Source: Pseudomonas sp. LP_7_YM
Lineage (GTDB): Bacteria; Pseudomonadota; Gammaproteobacteria; Pseudomonadales; Pseudomonadaceae
NCBI RefSeq assembly: GCF_004364435.1
Contig: NZ_SOCT01000001.1
Location: 868,001-932,000, forward strand
Direction of reading: 5' to 3'
DNA length: 64,000 bases
Part shown: in pieces, positions 17,098 to 28,616 of the stretch
Layout of the letters: each line of letters begins with the position of its first letter
How positions within the stretch are numbered: position 1 is the stretch's first letter
Translations under genes and position numbers: made by a program
The notes under the pieces: generated by a model
Told to the model about the DNA's origin: nothing
What the model saw: only the letters and a program-made list of their open reading frames with translations
Database searches by the model: none

Positions 17098-18249
17098 ATG
17101 GATTTGAACAGCGTTTATCAGCGCCTGAACACCGGCAGTAAAAAGTGGAGCCACTACCCCAACGACGTGTTGCCGATGTGGGTGGCGGACATGGACTTTC
17201 CGGTGGCCGAGCCGATCCTGCAGGCACTCAAAGGCCGTCTGGAACATCCACTGCTCGGCTATTCGGTGGCGCAGGACGCGTTGCGCCAAACACTGGTAAC
17301 GCATCTGGCCAATCACTACGACTGGCACATCCTGCCTGAAGACCTGGTGTTCCTGCCCGGTGTCGAGCCCGGGGTCAACATGGCCTTGAATACTCTGGCG
17401 CCCAGCGGCAGCGGCGTACTGGTGCAGACCCCCAACTACGCGCCGTTACTGAGTGCGCCAGCAAACTGGAAGCTACCGCGTGTCGATCTGCCTTTTCGTG
17501 CCGACGCCAACGGTCAGTACCCCACTGATCTGGCGGCGCTGTACAAGGCCCTGCCAAGCGTCGGTTCGTTGCTGCTGAGCAACCCGCACAACCCGCTGGG
17601 CAAAGTCTTCGACCGCGAGGAACTGCGTGCCATCGGCGATGCCTGTGTGCAACATGATGTACTGATCATTTCCGATGAAATCCATGCCGATATCCTGTTC
17701 GACGGTCGTCGTCACACGCCAATCGCCGCACTTGATCCCGAAATCGCTGCCCGCTGCGTCACCCTGATGTCCGCCAGCAAGGCATGGAACATCGCGGGGA
17801 TGAAAACCGCTTTTGCGGTGATCCAGAATGCCGAATTGCGCGAACGCTTTAACGAAGGGCGAATGGGGCTGGTCGACAGCGTCAACGTCCTTGGACTGGA
17901 GGCGACCCAGGCGGCATACCGTCACGGCGCACCATGGTTAGCCCACGTGAACGCGTATCTGCAGGACAATCGCGATTATCTGGCCGATGCCATAAAGACG
18001 CGCTTCCCTGGTATCCACATGAACCTGCCGCAGAGCACTTATCTGGCCTGGCTGGACTGCTCCGCGCTGGACATCGAGCACCCGCAGCGGTTCTTTCTCA
18101 CTCAAGCCAAAGTAGCGCTCAGCGAAGGTCTGGAGTTCGGCGATAACTGCGGCCAGTTCGTACGCCTGAATTTCGGCTGCCCACGGCCGATGCTCGAAGA
18201 AGCGCTGTTGCGCATGGAGCGAAGTCTGCAGCAGCTACGTGACCGCTGA
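17098..18249 (+). CDS. patB: MalY/PatB-type cystathionine beta-lyase (aminotransferase class I/II fold)
   Basis: A 383-residue PLP-dependent C-S lyase. MWVADMDFPVAEPI is the MalY/PatB signature near the N-terminus; LLSNPHNPLGKVF, IISDEIHADILF and the Schiff-base K228 in SASKAWNIAGMK follow. Family members cleave cystathionine or S-substituted cysteines to thiol, pyruvate and ammonia. It is probably co-expressed with the upstream cysteine desulfurase. No terminator is seen in the 75 bp before the convergent ggt gene. Confidence 0.88.
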   Translation: MDLNSVYQRLNTGSKKWSHYPNDVLPMWVADMDFPVAEPILQALKGRLEHPLLGYSVAQDALRQTLVTHLANHYDWHILPEDLVFLPGVEPGVNMALNTLAPSGSGVLVQTPNYAPLLSAPANWKLPRVDLPFRADANGQYPTDLAALYKALPSVGSLLLSNPHNPLGKVFDREELRAIGDACVQHDVLIISDEIHADILFDGRRHTPIAALDPEIAARCVTLMSASKAWNIAGMKTAFAVIQNAELRERFNEGRMGLVDSVNVLGLEATQAAYRHGAPWLAHVNAYLQDNRDYLADAIKTRFPGIHMNLPQSTYLAWLDCSALDIEHPQRFFLTQAKVALSEGLEFGDNCGQFVRLNFGCPRPMLEEALLRMERSLQQLRDR

Positions 18250-18324
18250 CTCGCACCCGGCCGATGAAAACCCTTGTGAAGCCATCGAGCGCGGCAGCCA
18301 CCCTGCCCGCTCGACTTTTACGCC

Positions 18325-20052
18325 TCAGTAACCCAGCGAAAGCCCGGTACTGCGACGAGGGTCATTGGCCCCGTAGAAACGGTTATTGCCAACCGGTTTG
18401 CCGCCCAGTGAAGGCGCGCCCACTAGAATGGCAGCCAGATGATTGGCGTCCTGTGGCCCGGCGAACGTGTGGCCCCAGCTCTCGAGAATCTTCTGGGTGT
18501 CAGGACTGACCGCAAAATTCTCAAGGTTGGTGGTTTCCGGCATCCATTGCTGGTGGAAACGAGGGGCATCGACCGCTTCCTGAATGTTCATGCCGTAGTC
18601 GATGACGTTGAGCATGGTCAGCAGGGTCGCGGTGATGATCCTGCTACCACCCGGTGTGCCCACGACCATGACGGCTTTGCCATCCTTGGTGACGATGGTC
18701 GGGCTCATCGAAGACAGCGGCGTCTTGCCCGGCGCGATGGCATTGGCTTCGCCCTGGATCAGGCCGTACATGTTCGGCACACCGACCTTGGAGGTGAAGT
18801 CGTCCATTTCGTCGTTGAGGATCACCCCGGTCTTGCTCGCCATAACACCGGCACCGAACCAGTCGTTGAGCGTGTAGGTGACCGACACTGCGTTCCCCCA
18901 TTTGTCGACGATCGAATAGTGCGTGGTGTTGTTGCCTTCGTGTGGCGCCACGCCCGGCTTGATCTCTTGCGAGATGCCCGCCTTCTGGGGCTCGATGGCA
19001 GCGCGCAGCTTGGCGGCGTAGTCACGATTGAGCAGATGGTCGATGGGGTTTTTCACAAAATCCGGGTCGCCAAGGTAACTGTTGCGATCGACGTAGGCGT
19101 GACGCATGGCCTCGATCTGGTAGTGCAGACCCTGAGCCGAGTGGTAGCCCAGCTCCTTCATCGGATAGCCTTCGAGGATGTTCATGATTTCGCAGATCAC
19201 CACTCCGCCCGAGCTTGGAGGCGGCGCGGAAACCACGTGGTAGCCGCGGTAGTCACACTCGATGGGTGCCAGCTCACGGGTCTTGTACCTGTCCAGATCG
19301 GCCTGGACGAGAATGCCCTTGCCCGCCTGACTGGAGTCGACGATCGCCTTGGCGACCCAGCCCTTGTAGAAACCGTCGGTGCCTTTGGCCGAAATTTCCT
19401 CAAGGGTTTTTGCCAGGTCCTTCTGCACCAGCTTGTCACCCACCTGCAGCGGCTCGCCCTTGTTCAGAAAGATCGTGCCCAGGTCTTTTGCATCAGCCTT
19501 GAACTCGTCGGTGGCGGTGTGCAGCAGATCGACATCACCCTGCTCCAGCGCAAACCCTTCATCAGCCAGCTTGATTGCCGGGGCGATGACCTCTTGGCGC
19601 TTCTTGGTGCCGTATTTGCTCAGCGCCAGCTCCATACCCGAAACCGTACCCGGCACGCCAACGGCCAGATGGCCTTTGGAACTCAGGTCGGGAACGACGT
19701 TGCCGCTCTTATCCAGGTACATGTTAGCGGTGGCAGCCTGTGGCGCTTTTTCGCGGAAATCGAGAAACGTCTTGCGTCCGTCTGCCAACTGGATGGTCAT
19801 GAAACCGCCACCCCCGAGGTTGCCTGCGGCCGGGTATACCACTGCCAGCGCATAGCCCACAGCTACGGCGGCATCCACTGCGTTGCCACCTGATTTCAGA
19901 ACGTCCACACCCACGTGTGTGGCCAGATGCTGCGCGGTGACCACCATGCCGTTTTCAGCGGCCACCGGCGCCACGGAAGCTGCATAGGAAGAGGAAAAAA
20001 CAAGGGTGAGCGTCGTCGCAATCAGCGACTTGGCCAAGGGTTCATGCTTCAT
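18325..20052 (-). CDS. ggt: Gamma-glutamyltranspeptidase
   Basis: A 575-residue periplasmic precursor that self-cleaves into large and small subunits and hydrolyses or transfers the gamma-glutamyl group of glutathione. Signal peptide: KSLIATTLTLVFSSSYAAS. The autocatalytic nucleophile is the first Thr of NNTTHYSIVD at about residue 375, which begins the small subunit. Substrate-binding runs GNLGGGGFM and GTPGGSRIITATLL are intact. Start ATG 20052 (MKHEPLAK) follows AAAGAGAG; the frame extends 69 codons further upstream without signal-peptide character. Near cysteine-catabolic genes, it could help salvage glutathione sulfur. Confidence 0.92.
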   Translation of the reverse strand: MKHEPLAKSLIATTLTLVFSSSYAASVAPVAAENGMVVTAQHLATHVGVDVLKSGGNAVDAAVAVGYALAVVYPAAGNLGGGGFMTIQLADGRKTFLDFREKAPQAATANMYLDKSGNVVPDLSSKGHLAVGVPGTVSGMELALSKYGTKKRQEVIAPAIKLADEGFALEQGDVDLLHTATDEFKADAKDLGTIFLNKGEPLQVGDKLVQKDLAKTLEEISAKGTDGFYKGWVAKAIVDSSQAGKGILVQADLDRYKTRELAPIECDYRGYHVVSAPPPSSGGVVICEIMNILEGYPMKELGYHSAQGLHYQIEAMRHAYVDRNSYLGDPDFVKNPIDHLLNRDYAAKLRAAIEPQKAGISQEIKPGVAPHEGNNTTHYSIVDKWGNAVSVTYTLNDWFGAGVMASKTGVILNDEMDDFTSKVGVPNMYGLIQGEANAIAPGKTPLSSMSPTIVTKDGKAVMVVGTPGGSRIITATLLTMLNVIDYGMNIQEAVDAPRFHQQWMPETTNLENFAVSPDTQKILESWGHTFAGPQDANHLAAILVGAPSLGGKPVGNNRFYGANDPRRSTGLSLGY

Positions 20053-20289
20053 GTGTCGACTCTCTTTGTTCTTTTGAGTGGGGAACAGCATTGACAGGGC
20101 GAGACTCGATGGGTGGACATCCTTTTGTGCTTCGCCCGGCATCCTTGCAACTGCAGATGCACATTTGTTTGAGCACGCTGGACAGCGGCAGCGCGGCCTG
20201 TGACGGTCAAGCACTGCCGGGACAAAATAGCCCCTTGCGCAAAAGTTACCTAGCGCCAATGACAGGTTATTTCAGATAAATCCCCGATT

Positions 20290-20505
20290 TTACTGGGACG
20301 TGCGTCCCACAGCGCATAGGCAGACCTTTCCTTCAAAGCGCATATCCGCGTAACCTCGGGTCTGCGCGCGGACACCGATGACCTGTCCGGTGAGTGCCTC
20401 GGCGCGCTGCCATTGAATGTCATTGATCCACCTATAAGGCCCTGCCTGGTGAAAATCCTCCCGTTCGCAGTACACCCGAGCTGATGGCCAGAACCTTTCG
20501 TTCAC
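20290..20505 (-). CDS. Small hypothetical protein (doubtful)
   Basis: A 71-residue reverse-strand frame (VYCEREDFHQAGPYRWINDIQW, then ADMRFEGKVCLCAVGR). The composition looks protein-like, and it fills a gap otherwise without a gene. Its start overlaps the first 22 bases of the MFS gene on the other strand, and no family is recognised. Confidence 0.3.
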   Translation of the reverse strand: MNERFWPSARVYCEREDFHQAGPYRWINDIQWQRAEALTGQVIGVRAQTRGYADMRFEGKVCLCAVGRTSQ

Positions 20506-21698
20506 TGGCCGTCTACAACTTCCGGATCTGGTCCATCGGCGCGATCGTATCCAACATCGGCACCTGGATGCAGCGCACGGCGCAGGACTGGCTGGTGCTC
20601 ACTCAGCTTACCGAACAGAACGCCACGGCACTTGGCATCGTCATGGCCCTGCAGTTCGGGCCCATGCTTTTGCTGCTGCCGTTGAGCGGTGTCGCGGCAG
20701 ACCATATGGATCGGCGCAAACTGCTGATCGGGACGCAATTGGCGTTCGCTGCTTCGTCCCTGGGATTGGGCCTGCTGACGATCACCGGGCATGTGCAGTT
20801 GTGGCATGTGTACTTCTTCGCGCTGGTCTCGGGTTGTGTGGCAGCTATAGACGCCCCGGCCAGACAGACCTTCGCTTCCGATCTGGTCGATGAGTCCCAT
20901 CTGAGCAACGCCGTGGCCCTCAACTCGCTGTCGTTCAACGCTGCGAGGATGATTGGCCCGGCGGTTTCCGGCTTATTGATTCCGTTGGTGGGCAACGGCT
21001 GGGTGTTCCTGCTCAACGTACTGGCCTTCGCCTTGATGATCGGCTCGCTGTGCAGCCTGCGTACCGCTGAGTTACACGTGCGCGAGCGCCCTCCCAGGGC
21101 TCGTGGGCAGATGGCAGAAGGGTTTCGCTACGTATGGGGCCGGCCCGATCTCAAGGCAATCATGTTGATGCTGTTTCTGGTCGGTACCTTTGGCCTGAAC
21201 TTCCCGATCTACATCTCAACCATGGCGGTGACGGTTTTCAGCGCGGACGCGGCTCACTACGGCTTGCTGACCTCGCTCATGGCCGTTGGCTCGGTGACTG
21301 GCGCCCTGCTTTCAGCCCGTCGGGCGCATCCGACGCCGCTGCTGATATTGCGCGCCTGCACACTGTTTGGCGGGTGTTTTCTGGTGGCTGCAATGATGAC
21401 CAACTTCTGGGCATTTGGCCTGTTGTTGTTCGTGCTGGGGATTTCGGCGCAAACCTTCACCACATCGACCAACAGCATGGTGCAGCTGTCGACCGAACCG
21501 CTTATGCGCGGCCGGGTCATGGCGATTTTACTGGCGACGACGCTGGGAGGAACGCCAGTCGGCGCGCCAATCGTGGGCTGGGTCGCCGACCTGTTCGGCC
21601 CTCGCTGGGCCATGGCGATCGGCGCCGCTTCGGGGTTATGTGCAGCACTGGTGTGGTTCCGCCACCTGCGGGCTGCGAAGAAAGCCGCCGCGGCCTGA
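20484..21698 (+). CDS. MFS transporter (enterobactin-exporter-like, DUF894 type)
   Basis: A 404-residue inner-membrane transporter with about 12 hydrophobic segments. NIGTWMQRTAQDWLVL near residues 22-37 and the loop motif GVAADHMDRRKLLI (MFS motif A between TM2 and TM3) are characteristic of the EntS/MFS_3 group of exporters. A second, weaker motif-A-like loop follows TM8. Substrate is unknown; siderophore or drug efflux are the usual roles. The ATG at 20484 has only a weak upstream ribosome-binding site. Confidence 0.88.
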   Translation: MARTFRSLAVYNFRIWSIGAIVSNIGTWMQRTAQDWLVLTQLTEQNATALGIVMALQFGPMLLLLPLSGVAADHMDRRKLLIGTQLAFAASSLGLGLLTITGHVQLWHVYFFALVSGCVAAIDAPARQTFASDLVDESHLSNAVALNSLSFNAARMIGPAVSGLLIPLVGNGWVFLLNVLAFALMIGSLCSLRTAELHVRERPPRARGQMAEGFRYVWGRPDLKAIMLMLFLVGTFGLNFPIYISTMAVTVFSADAAHYGLLTSLMAVGSVTGALLSARRAHPTPLLILRACTLFGGCFLVAAMMTNFWAFGLLLFVLGISAQTFTTSTNSMVQLSTEPLMRGRVMAILLATTLGGTPVGAPIVGWVADLFGPRWAMAIGAASGLCAALVWFRHLRAAKKAAAA

Positions 21699-21723
21699 GT
21701 CAGAACACAATCACCCTGTAGAA

Positions 21724-21812
21724 GCGAATTCATTCTGGGCGGCACTCCGACGAGACGGCGGCATGGGTGCCACATCTCCATTGTCTGCCAGCCCTTTCGC
21801 GAATGAATTCGC
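21724..21812. repeat. REP-like inverted pair
   Basis: GCGAATTCATTC (21724-21735) and GAATGAATTCGC (21801-21812) are a perfect 12-bp inverted pair 65 bp apart. Variants of GGAGCGAATTCATTCGCGA are frequent dispersed intergenic repeats in Pseudomonas. It lies between the convergent MFS and SH3-domain genes. Confidence 0.6.
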
Positions 21813-21854
21813 TCCCCACAGAGGCGCTGCCAACTCCGGGCCTTCCTTCAAGAT

Positions 21855-21887
21855 GCAACACGCAACACGCAACACGCAACACGCAAC
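21855..21887. repeat. Seven-base tandem repeat
   Basis: GCAACAC is repeated four times, followed by GCAAC, in a non-coding stretch. It is likely to vary in copy number between strains. Confidence 0.9.
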
Positions 21888-21972
21888 CTGCAGGAGCAGC
21901 TTGCAGCCTCACCGGCTTCCAAAAGGACCGTGCGGCTCGGCAGACTGTGGGTAATGAAGGCTTCAACGCCTG

Positions 21973-22653
21973 TTAGAACCAACGGTCGTTACGTTTGCGG
22001 CCGCGAGTGAGCGCCGGCAGGACCAGCCCCAGCAACAGGCCCCCACCGGCGATGCTGCCGCCGTAAACCATGTAGCGCATCAGCACCTGGTTGTTCTCGT
22101 CACCCAGCTTGGCCTGAGTCGAGCGCAATTCCGATTGCGCATCGGTCAATTGACCATTGAGGTCCTTGGTGCGGGCTTCCAGCTCATCCACCAGTTTCTT
22201 GCGCGAATCCAGCGTCTCCTGCATGCCCTGAACCTTGGTTTTCCAGTCGTCGTCGATGCTTTTCAGCTTTGCGCTGAGGTCAGCGACCTCCTGCGTCAGT
22301 TGCGGCAAGCGCTCGGTCTGGCCCGGCACTTCCTGCAGGTCACTGGATGGAATCCACACCGTATCCCCGGAATTGCCGCGCACCTGGCTATAGTCGCCCT
22401 GGGTGCTCACCAGGTCGACCTTCTGCCCGGATTTGAGCGTGCCGACTATGCGATAACCGTCGGTGGGGCCGCTGCGAACATAGGTGCTTAAGGTATCGCT
22501 GACCCAACGATCCTTGGCCTCGGCCTGGACTTCACCTGCTACGCCAACGGTCAACATGACTCCCAGCAAGCCGGCACTGAGCAAACGGCGTCGAGCGCCC
22601 GGCAGCAGAGAGGTGTGAGAACTGGAAATTGACACTGGACGAGATAGAGACAT
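21973..22653 (-). CDS. SH3-domain membrane-anchored protein (TIGR04211/YgiM type)
   Basis: A 226-residue protein: N-terminal signal/anchor (LLSAGLLGVMLTVGVAGEVQA), bacterial SH3 domain at about residues 48-110 (WVSDTLSTYVRSGPTDGYRIV to DTVWIPSSDLQ), a coiled coil at about 115-190 (LTQEVADLSAKLKSIDDDWK), then a transmembrane helix (GGSIAGGGLLLGLVLPAL) and a basic cytoplasmic tail GRKRNDRWF. The layout is that of YgiM/TIGR04211 proteins of the cell envelope; function is not well defined. The start at 22653 is uncertain because the ribosome-binding site is weak. Confidence 0.85.
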   Translation of the reverse strand: MSLSRPVSISSSHTSLLPGARRRLLSAGLLGVMLTVGVAGEVQAEAKDRWVSDTLSTYVRSGPTDGYRIVGTLKSGQKVDLVSTQGDYSQVRGNSGDTVWIPSSDLQEVPGQTERLPQLTQEVADLSAKLKSIDDDWKTKVQGMQETLDSRKKLVDELEARTKDLNGQLTDAQSELRSTQAKLGDENNQVLMRYMVYGGSIAGGGLLLGLVLPALTRGRKRNDRWF

Positions 22654-23019
22654 GAGGAATCTTCGACAAATGAAAAAGAAAGGCCGGATGGACGGGCCGC
22701 ATGCGATGGATAAAAGGCTGACCAGCAGCCACGCGCAAAACGCTGAAGCTACAGGAAGAATGCAACTGCGCGCGGAGTCTGCAGCCAGACTCGAAAACCT
22801 GAATGCACCGACGCCTCGTGACCCGGTGCACGACGCGCGCAGTGGTCAACAGACCGTGCAAATCGAATCAGGTTCACTACCGGGAGGTGACGTTCGTCTG
22901 GGAGGGAATGTAGCAAAGGCGCTTTTTTGCAAGATGGGATGGAGCTCGAAAGCCATGGGGCAGGCATCTATTCAGTGCCTGCCCCACTCCCGCTGTTTAA
23001 TCCACGGGTGATTGAAGGA
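22654..23019. other. 366-bp gap between glgB and the SH3-domain gene
   Basis: No convincing gene is seen. The part next to glgB contains a perfect 10-bp stem, GGGGCAGGCA (22957-22966) with TGCCTGCCCC (22976-22985), the probable end of the glgE-treS-glgB transcript, though the T-tract is poor. The rest must carry the promoter of the SH3-domain gene; no clear consensus was found. Confidence 0.55.
22957..22985 (-). terminator. Probable terminator of the glgE-treS-glgB operon
   Basis: Perfect 10-bp stem with a 9-nt loop, 35 bp beyond the glgB stop codon. It lacks a strong T-tract. Confidence 0.5.
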
Positions 23020-25278
<2,259 letters not shown>

Positions 25279-25279
25279 T

Positions 25280-28200
25280 TTATTCTCCATCAGACAAGTC
25301 CAGCAGCCCGCGCAGACCTTGAAGCGGAACCGACAACCATGTCGGACGATTCTCGGCCTCGTAGGCCACTTCATAAGCGGCTTTTTCCAGGGTGAACAGC
25401 GCCAGCGCGGCCGCCTCTCCCTTGCTCTCTTTCCAGGCATGGGCAACGCCGACGGTTGCTGCTTTGTAGCCGTCGAGGAATGCTTCACGGGCCTGCTTCA
25501 AATACGTTTCGGCAACGCGTGTACGCGCCGCTGTGGTCGCAGCCGAGGTGTCAGCGCTATGGGCGTTTCGTACCGCCATGGCGGCAGCGTAGTCGAAAGA
25601 GCGCAACACGCCGCTGACGTCTTTGAACGGGCTGTACTTGGCCCGGCGTTCCTGCAGTGGACGCGCCGGTTCACCCTCGAAGTCGATCAGATACGCATCC
25701 CCTTTGACCACCAGCATTTGCCCCAGGTGCAAGTCTCCGTGTACCCGCATGCGCAAGCCGCCAACCGACTGTTTGGCCAGGATTTGCACCTGGGCCAGCA
25801 GCGCTTTGCGTTGGCTCAGCAATTCACTGACCAACTGCTGATCGCCCGGTTCCAGTGTATTGCGATGTTGCTCGAGCAAATCCAGTGCCCGGTCGATCTG
25901 GGCACCCACACTCCTGGCTGAAGCTTGGCTATCCTTGACGCTGGTGACTTCGGTCTTGAAGTCCGGGTTATCGGTCGGCTTGCTGAGCACCACATGCATC
26001 TCACCCAGGCGCTGACCGAGCAGGCCGGCAAAATCCTTGAGTTCAAGCAAAGCGTTGGCGTGTTGTTCCAGATTCGATGAACCCCGCGCCATTTCATCGC
26101 GCACCGCACGCTCAAGGTTGTTCTGCGTCCACTCCCAGGCATCGCCCTGATTGCTCAGATAACCCTGGGCGATCATCAACAGGTTGCTTTCGCCCTGATG
26201 GTCGACACGCACCACTGCACCCAGCAGCGGTGATATATGCTCGTAACCGGCCTCGGTCAGATAGGCGCCCATCTCCAGTTCAGGATGGGTCCCGGCCGCT
26301 ACCCGCCGGATCATCTTCAGCACCAGAGCGTTGCCAACCACCACCGAGCTGTTGGATTGCTCTGCAGACAGGTAACGCACCGGGGACTCATCGTTGAATC
26401 CCAGCGCAGCCAGCTTCGACGTTTGCTGGAAACGCAACTCGCCGTCGGTGGTGGAAAGCACGGTTTGATCCTGCATACCTTTGATCACCGATCGAATGAA
26501 AGGCTCCAGGGTAAACGCATCAGTGATCAGGCCGACCTGACGCCCCCGCCGCACTCGGGCCAGGGCCAGTTGCTGCGGCAAGGCGCTGTTGAAATCGTCT
26601 TCGGCAAGGAACCCGAACGGTAGTTGATAACGCGCCACGTCGGTTCCGGAAGTGACCTCGATCTCACTGAGCAGTACCGGACGCTGCTCGCTGCCAAAGC
26701 GCACGGCATAGGCGATGTTCACCTTGTCGATGGCCGTACCCTTGCCCGCGAACCAGCGGCGCTTGGGCAGGTAGACCGACAGCGAGGTCTGCTCCATGGT
26801 CTTGCGTAACGGCTCCTCGAGAAGCTCTTCCATGCGTTTCTTGAGGACCAGGGTTGGGAAGTCCGGCATGCTTTCGGCCGGTTCGACGTGCCAGCTGGGC
26901 ATTTGATTCTCCGCGGCCAGCAGGAACCAGTAGAAGCCGTAAGGCGGCAACGTCAGCAGGTAATTGAGCTGGCCGATAGGTGGAAAGGCACTGCCGCCGA
27001 GCATTTCTACCGGCACGGTACCGGCATATGGGGACAGTTCGAGTTCAGCTGCCTGGGACGCGGCGGAAACGTTGGCAACGCACAAAATTATTTCAGTCTT
27101 GCCGTCCGCCCCGGTGTATTCGCGGGTATAGGCCAGGATCCGCCGATTGCTCGGGGAAAGCATTTTCAGGGTGCCGCGTCCGAACGCCTTTTGCTGCTTG
27201 CGCACGGAAAGCATGCGCCGGGTCCAGTTCAGCAGGGAATGCGGGTCATGGTCCTGAGCTTCGACGTTGACCGACTGATAGCCATACAGCGGGTCCATGA
27301 TCGGAGGCAGCACCAGGCTTGCCGGGTTGGCCCTGGAGAAGCCACCGTTACGGTCTATCGACCACTGCATGGGCGTGCGCACACCATCCCTGTCGCCGAG
27401 GTAGATGTTGTCGCCCATGCCGATTTCGTCGCCGTAATACAGGGTCGGCGTGCCTGGCATGGACAGCAGCATGCTGTTGAGCAGCTCTACCCTGCGTCGG
27501 TCGCGCTCCAGCAACGGTGCCAGACGGCGGCGGATGCCCAGATTGATCCGGGCGCGGCGGTCAGAGGCGTAGTAATTCCAGAGATAGTCGCGCTCACGAT
27601 CAGTGACCATCTCCAGGGTCAGCTCATCGTGGTTACGCAGAAAAATAGCCCATTGGCAGTTTTCCGGAATTTCCGGGGTCTGGCGCAGGATGTCGGTAAT
27701 CGGGAAGCGGTCTTCCTGGGCAACGGCCATGTACATGCGCGGCATCAGCGGAAAGTGAAACGCCATGTGGCATTCGTCACCGTCCTTGCCCTTGCGCTCG
27801 CCAAAATACAGCTGCGTGTCTTCGGGCCACTGATTAGCCTCAGCCAGCAGCATGCGGTCAGGGTAATTAGCGTCGATTTCGGCACGAATCTGCTTGAGCA
27901 CGTTGTGCGTCTCTTGCAGGTTTTCGTTATTGGTGCCATCACGCTCGATCAAGTAAGGAATCGCGTCCAGCCGCAGGCCGTCGATGCCCATGTCCAGCCA
28001 GTAGCGCATGACTTCAAGGACCGCCTTCATCACCTGCGGGTTGTCGAAGTTCAGGTCCGGCTGGTGCGAGTAGAAACGGTGCCAGAAGTACTGGCCGGCC
28101 ACCGGGTCCCAGGTCCAGTTGGATTTCTCGGTGTCGAGAAAGATGATCCGCGTGCCGTCGTACTTCTGGTCATCATCGGACCAGACGTAGAAGTCGCGGG

Positions 28201-28600
28201 CCTTGGAGCCTTTCTTTGCCTGACGCGCACGCTGAAACCAAGGGTGCTGGTCCGAAGTGTGGTTAATGACCAGTTCGGTGATCACTCGCAGTCCACGCTT
28301 GTGCGCTTCTGCGATGAATTTTTTGGCATCGGACATATTGCCGTAATCGCTGTGTACCCCGCGATAGTCCGAAATGTCGTAACCGTCGTCGCGGCGCGGC
28401 GAAGGATAGAACGGAAGCAGCCAGATAGTGTTGACGCCAAGCTCGGCAATGTAGTCCAGCTTGGCGATGAGGCCAGGGAAATCGCCGATGCCATCGTCGT
28501 TGGAGTCGAAGAACGATTTCACGTGAACCTGGTAAATCACCGCGTCCTTGTACCAGAGCGGGTCTTCGATAAAGGCAGCATTCCGGGGTTTCTTCGCCAT
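25280..28600 (-). CDS. treS: Trehalose synthase fused to maltokinase
   Basis: A 1106-residue fusion. Residues 1 to about 550 are the GH13 TreS domain, interconverting trehalose and maltose: nucleophile Asp near 211 in [12 protein letters not shown], Glu near 253 in [11 protein letters not shown], and NHDELTLE. The C-terminal half is a maltokinase (Pep2/Mak): [14 protein letters not shown] near 955 and [13 protein letters not shown] are its phosphotransfer motifs. The fused protein would convert trehalose to maltose 1-phosphate, the GlgE substrate. ATG 28600 with AAAAGGA 8 nt upstream is preferred to GTG 28606. Gap to glgE is 16 bp. Confidence 0.93.
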   Translation of the reverse strand: MAKKPRNAAFIEDPLWYKDAVIYQVHVKSFFDSNDDGIGDFPGLIAKLDYIAELGVNTIWLLPFYPSPRRDDGYDISDYRGVHSDYGNMSDAKKFIAEAHKRGLRVITELVINHTSDQHPWFQRARQAKKGSKARDFYVWSDDDQKYDGTRIIFLDTEKSNWTWDPVAGQYFWHRFYSHQPDLNFDNPQVMKAVLEVMRYWLDMGIDGLRLDAIPYLIERDGTNNENLQETHNVLKQIRAEIDANYPDRMLLAEANQWPEDTQLYFGERKGKDGDECHMAFHFPLMPRMYMAVAQEDRFPITDILRQTPEIPENCQWAIFLRNHDELTLEMVTDRERDYLWNYYASDRRARINLGIRRRLAPLLERDRRRVELLNSMLLSMPGTPTLYYGDEIGMGDNIYLGDRDGVRTPMQWSIDRNGGFSRANPASLVLPPIMDPLYGYQSVNVEAQDHDPHSLLNWTRRMLSVRKQQKAFGRGTLKMLSPSNRRILAYTREYTGADGKTEIILCVANVSAASQAAELELSPYAGTVPVEMLGGSAFPPIGQLNYLLTLPPYGFYWFLLAAENQMPSWHVEPAESMPDFPTLVLKKRMEELLEEPLRKTMEQTSLSVYLPKRRWFAGKGTAIDKVNIAYAVRFGSEQRPVLLSEIEVTSGTDVARYQLPFGFLAEDDFNSALPQQLALARVRRGRQVGLITDAFTLEPFIRSVIKGMQDQTVLSTTDGELRFQQTSKLAALGFNDESPVRYLSAEQSNSSVVVGNALVLKMIRRVAAGTHPELEMGAYLTEAGYEHISPLLGAVVRVDHQGESNLLMIAQGYLSNQGDAWEWTQNNLERAVRDEMARGSSNLEQHANALLELKDFAGLLGQRLGEMHVVLSKPTDNPDFKTEVTSVKDSQASARSVGAQIDRALDLLEQHRNTLEPGDQQLVSELLSQRKALLAQVQILAKQSVGGLRMRVHGDLHLGQMLVVKGDAYLIDFEGEPARPLQERRAKYSPFKDVSGVLRSFDYAAAMAVRNAHSADTSAATTAARTRVAETYLKQAREAFLDGYKAATVGVAHAWKESKGEAAALALFTLEKAAYEVAYEAENRPTWLSVPLQGLRGLLDLSDGE

Positions 28601-28616
28601 CACCACATCCTTTTAA

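Noticed and set aside
18439..19893. 484-codon forward frame opposite ggt
   Set aside because: Antisense shadow of gamma-glutamyltranspeptidase; no family features.
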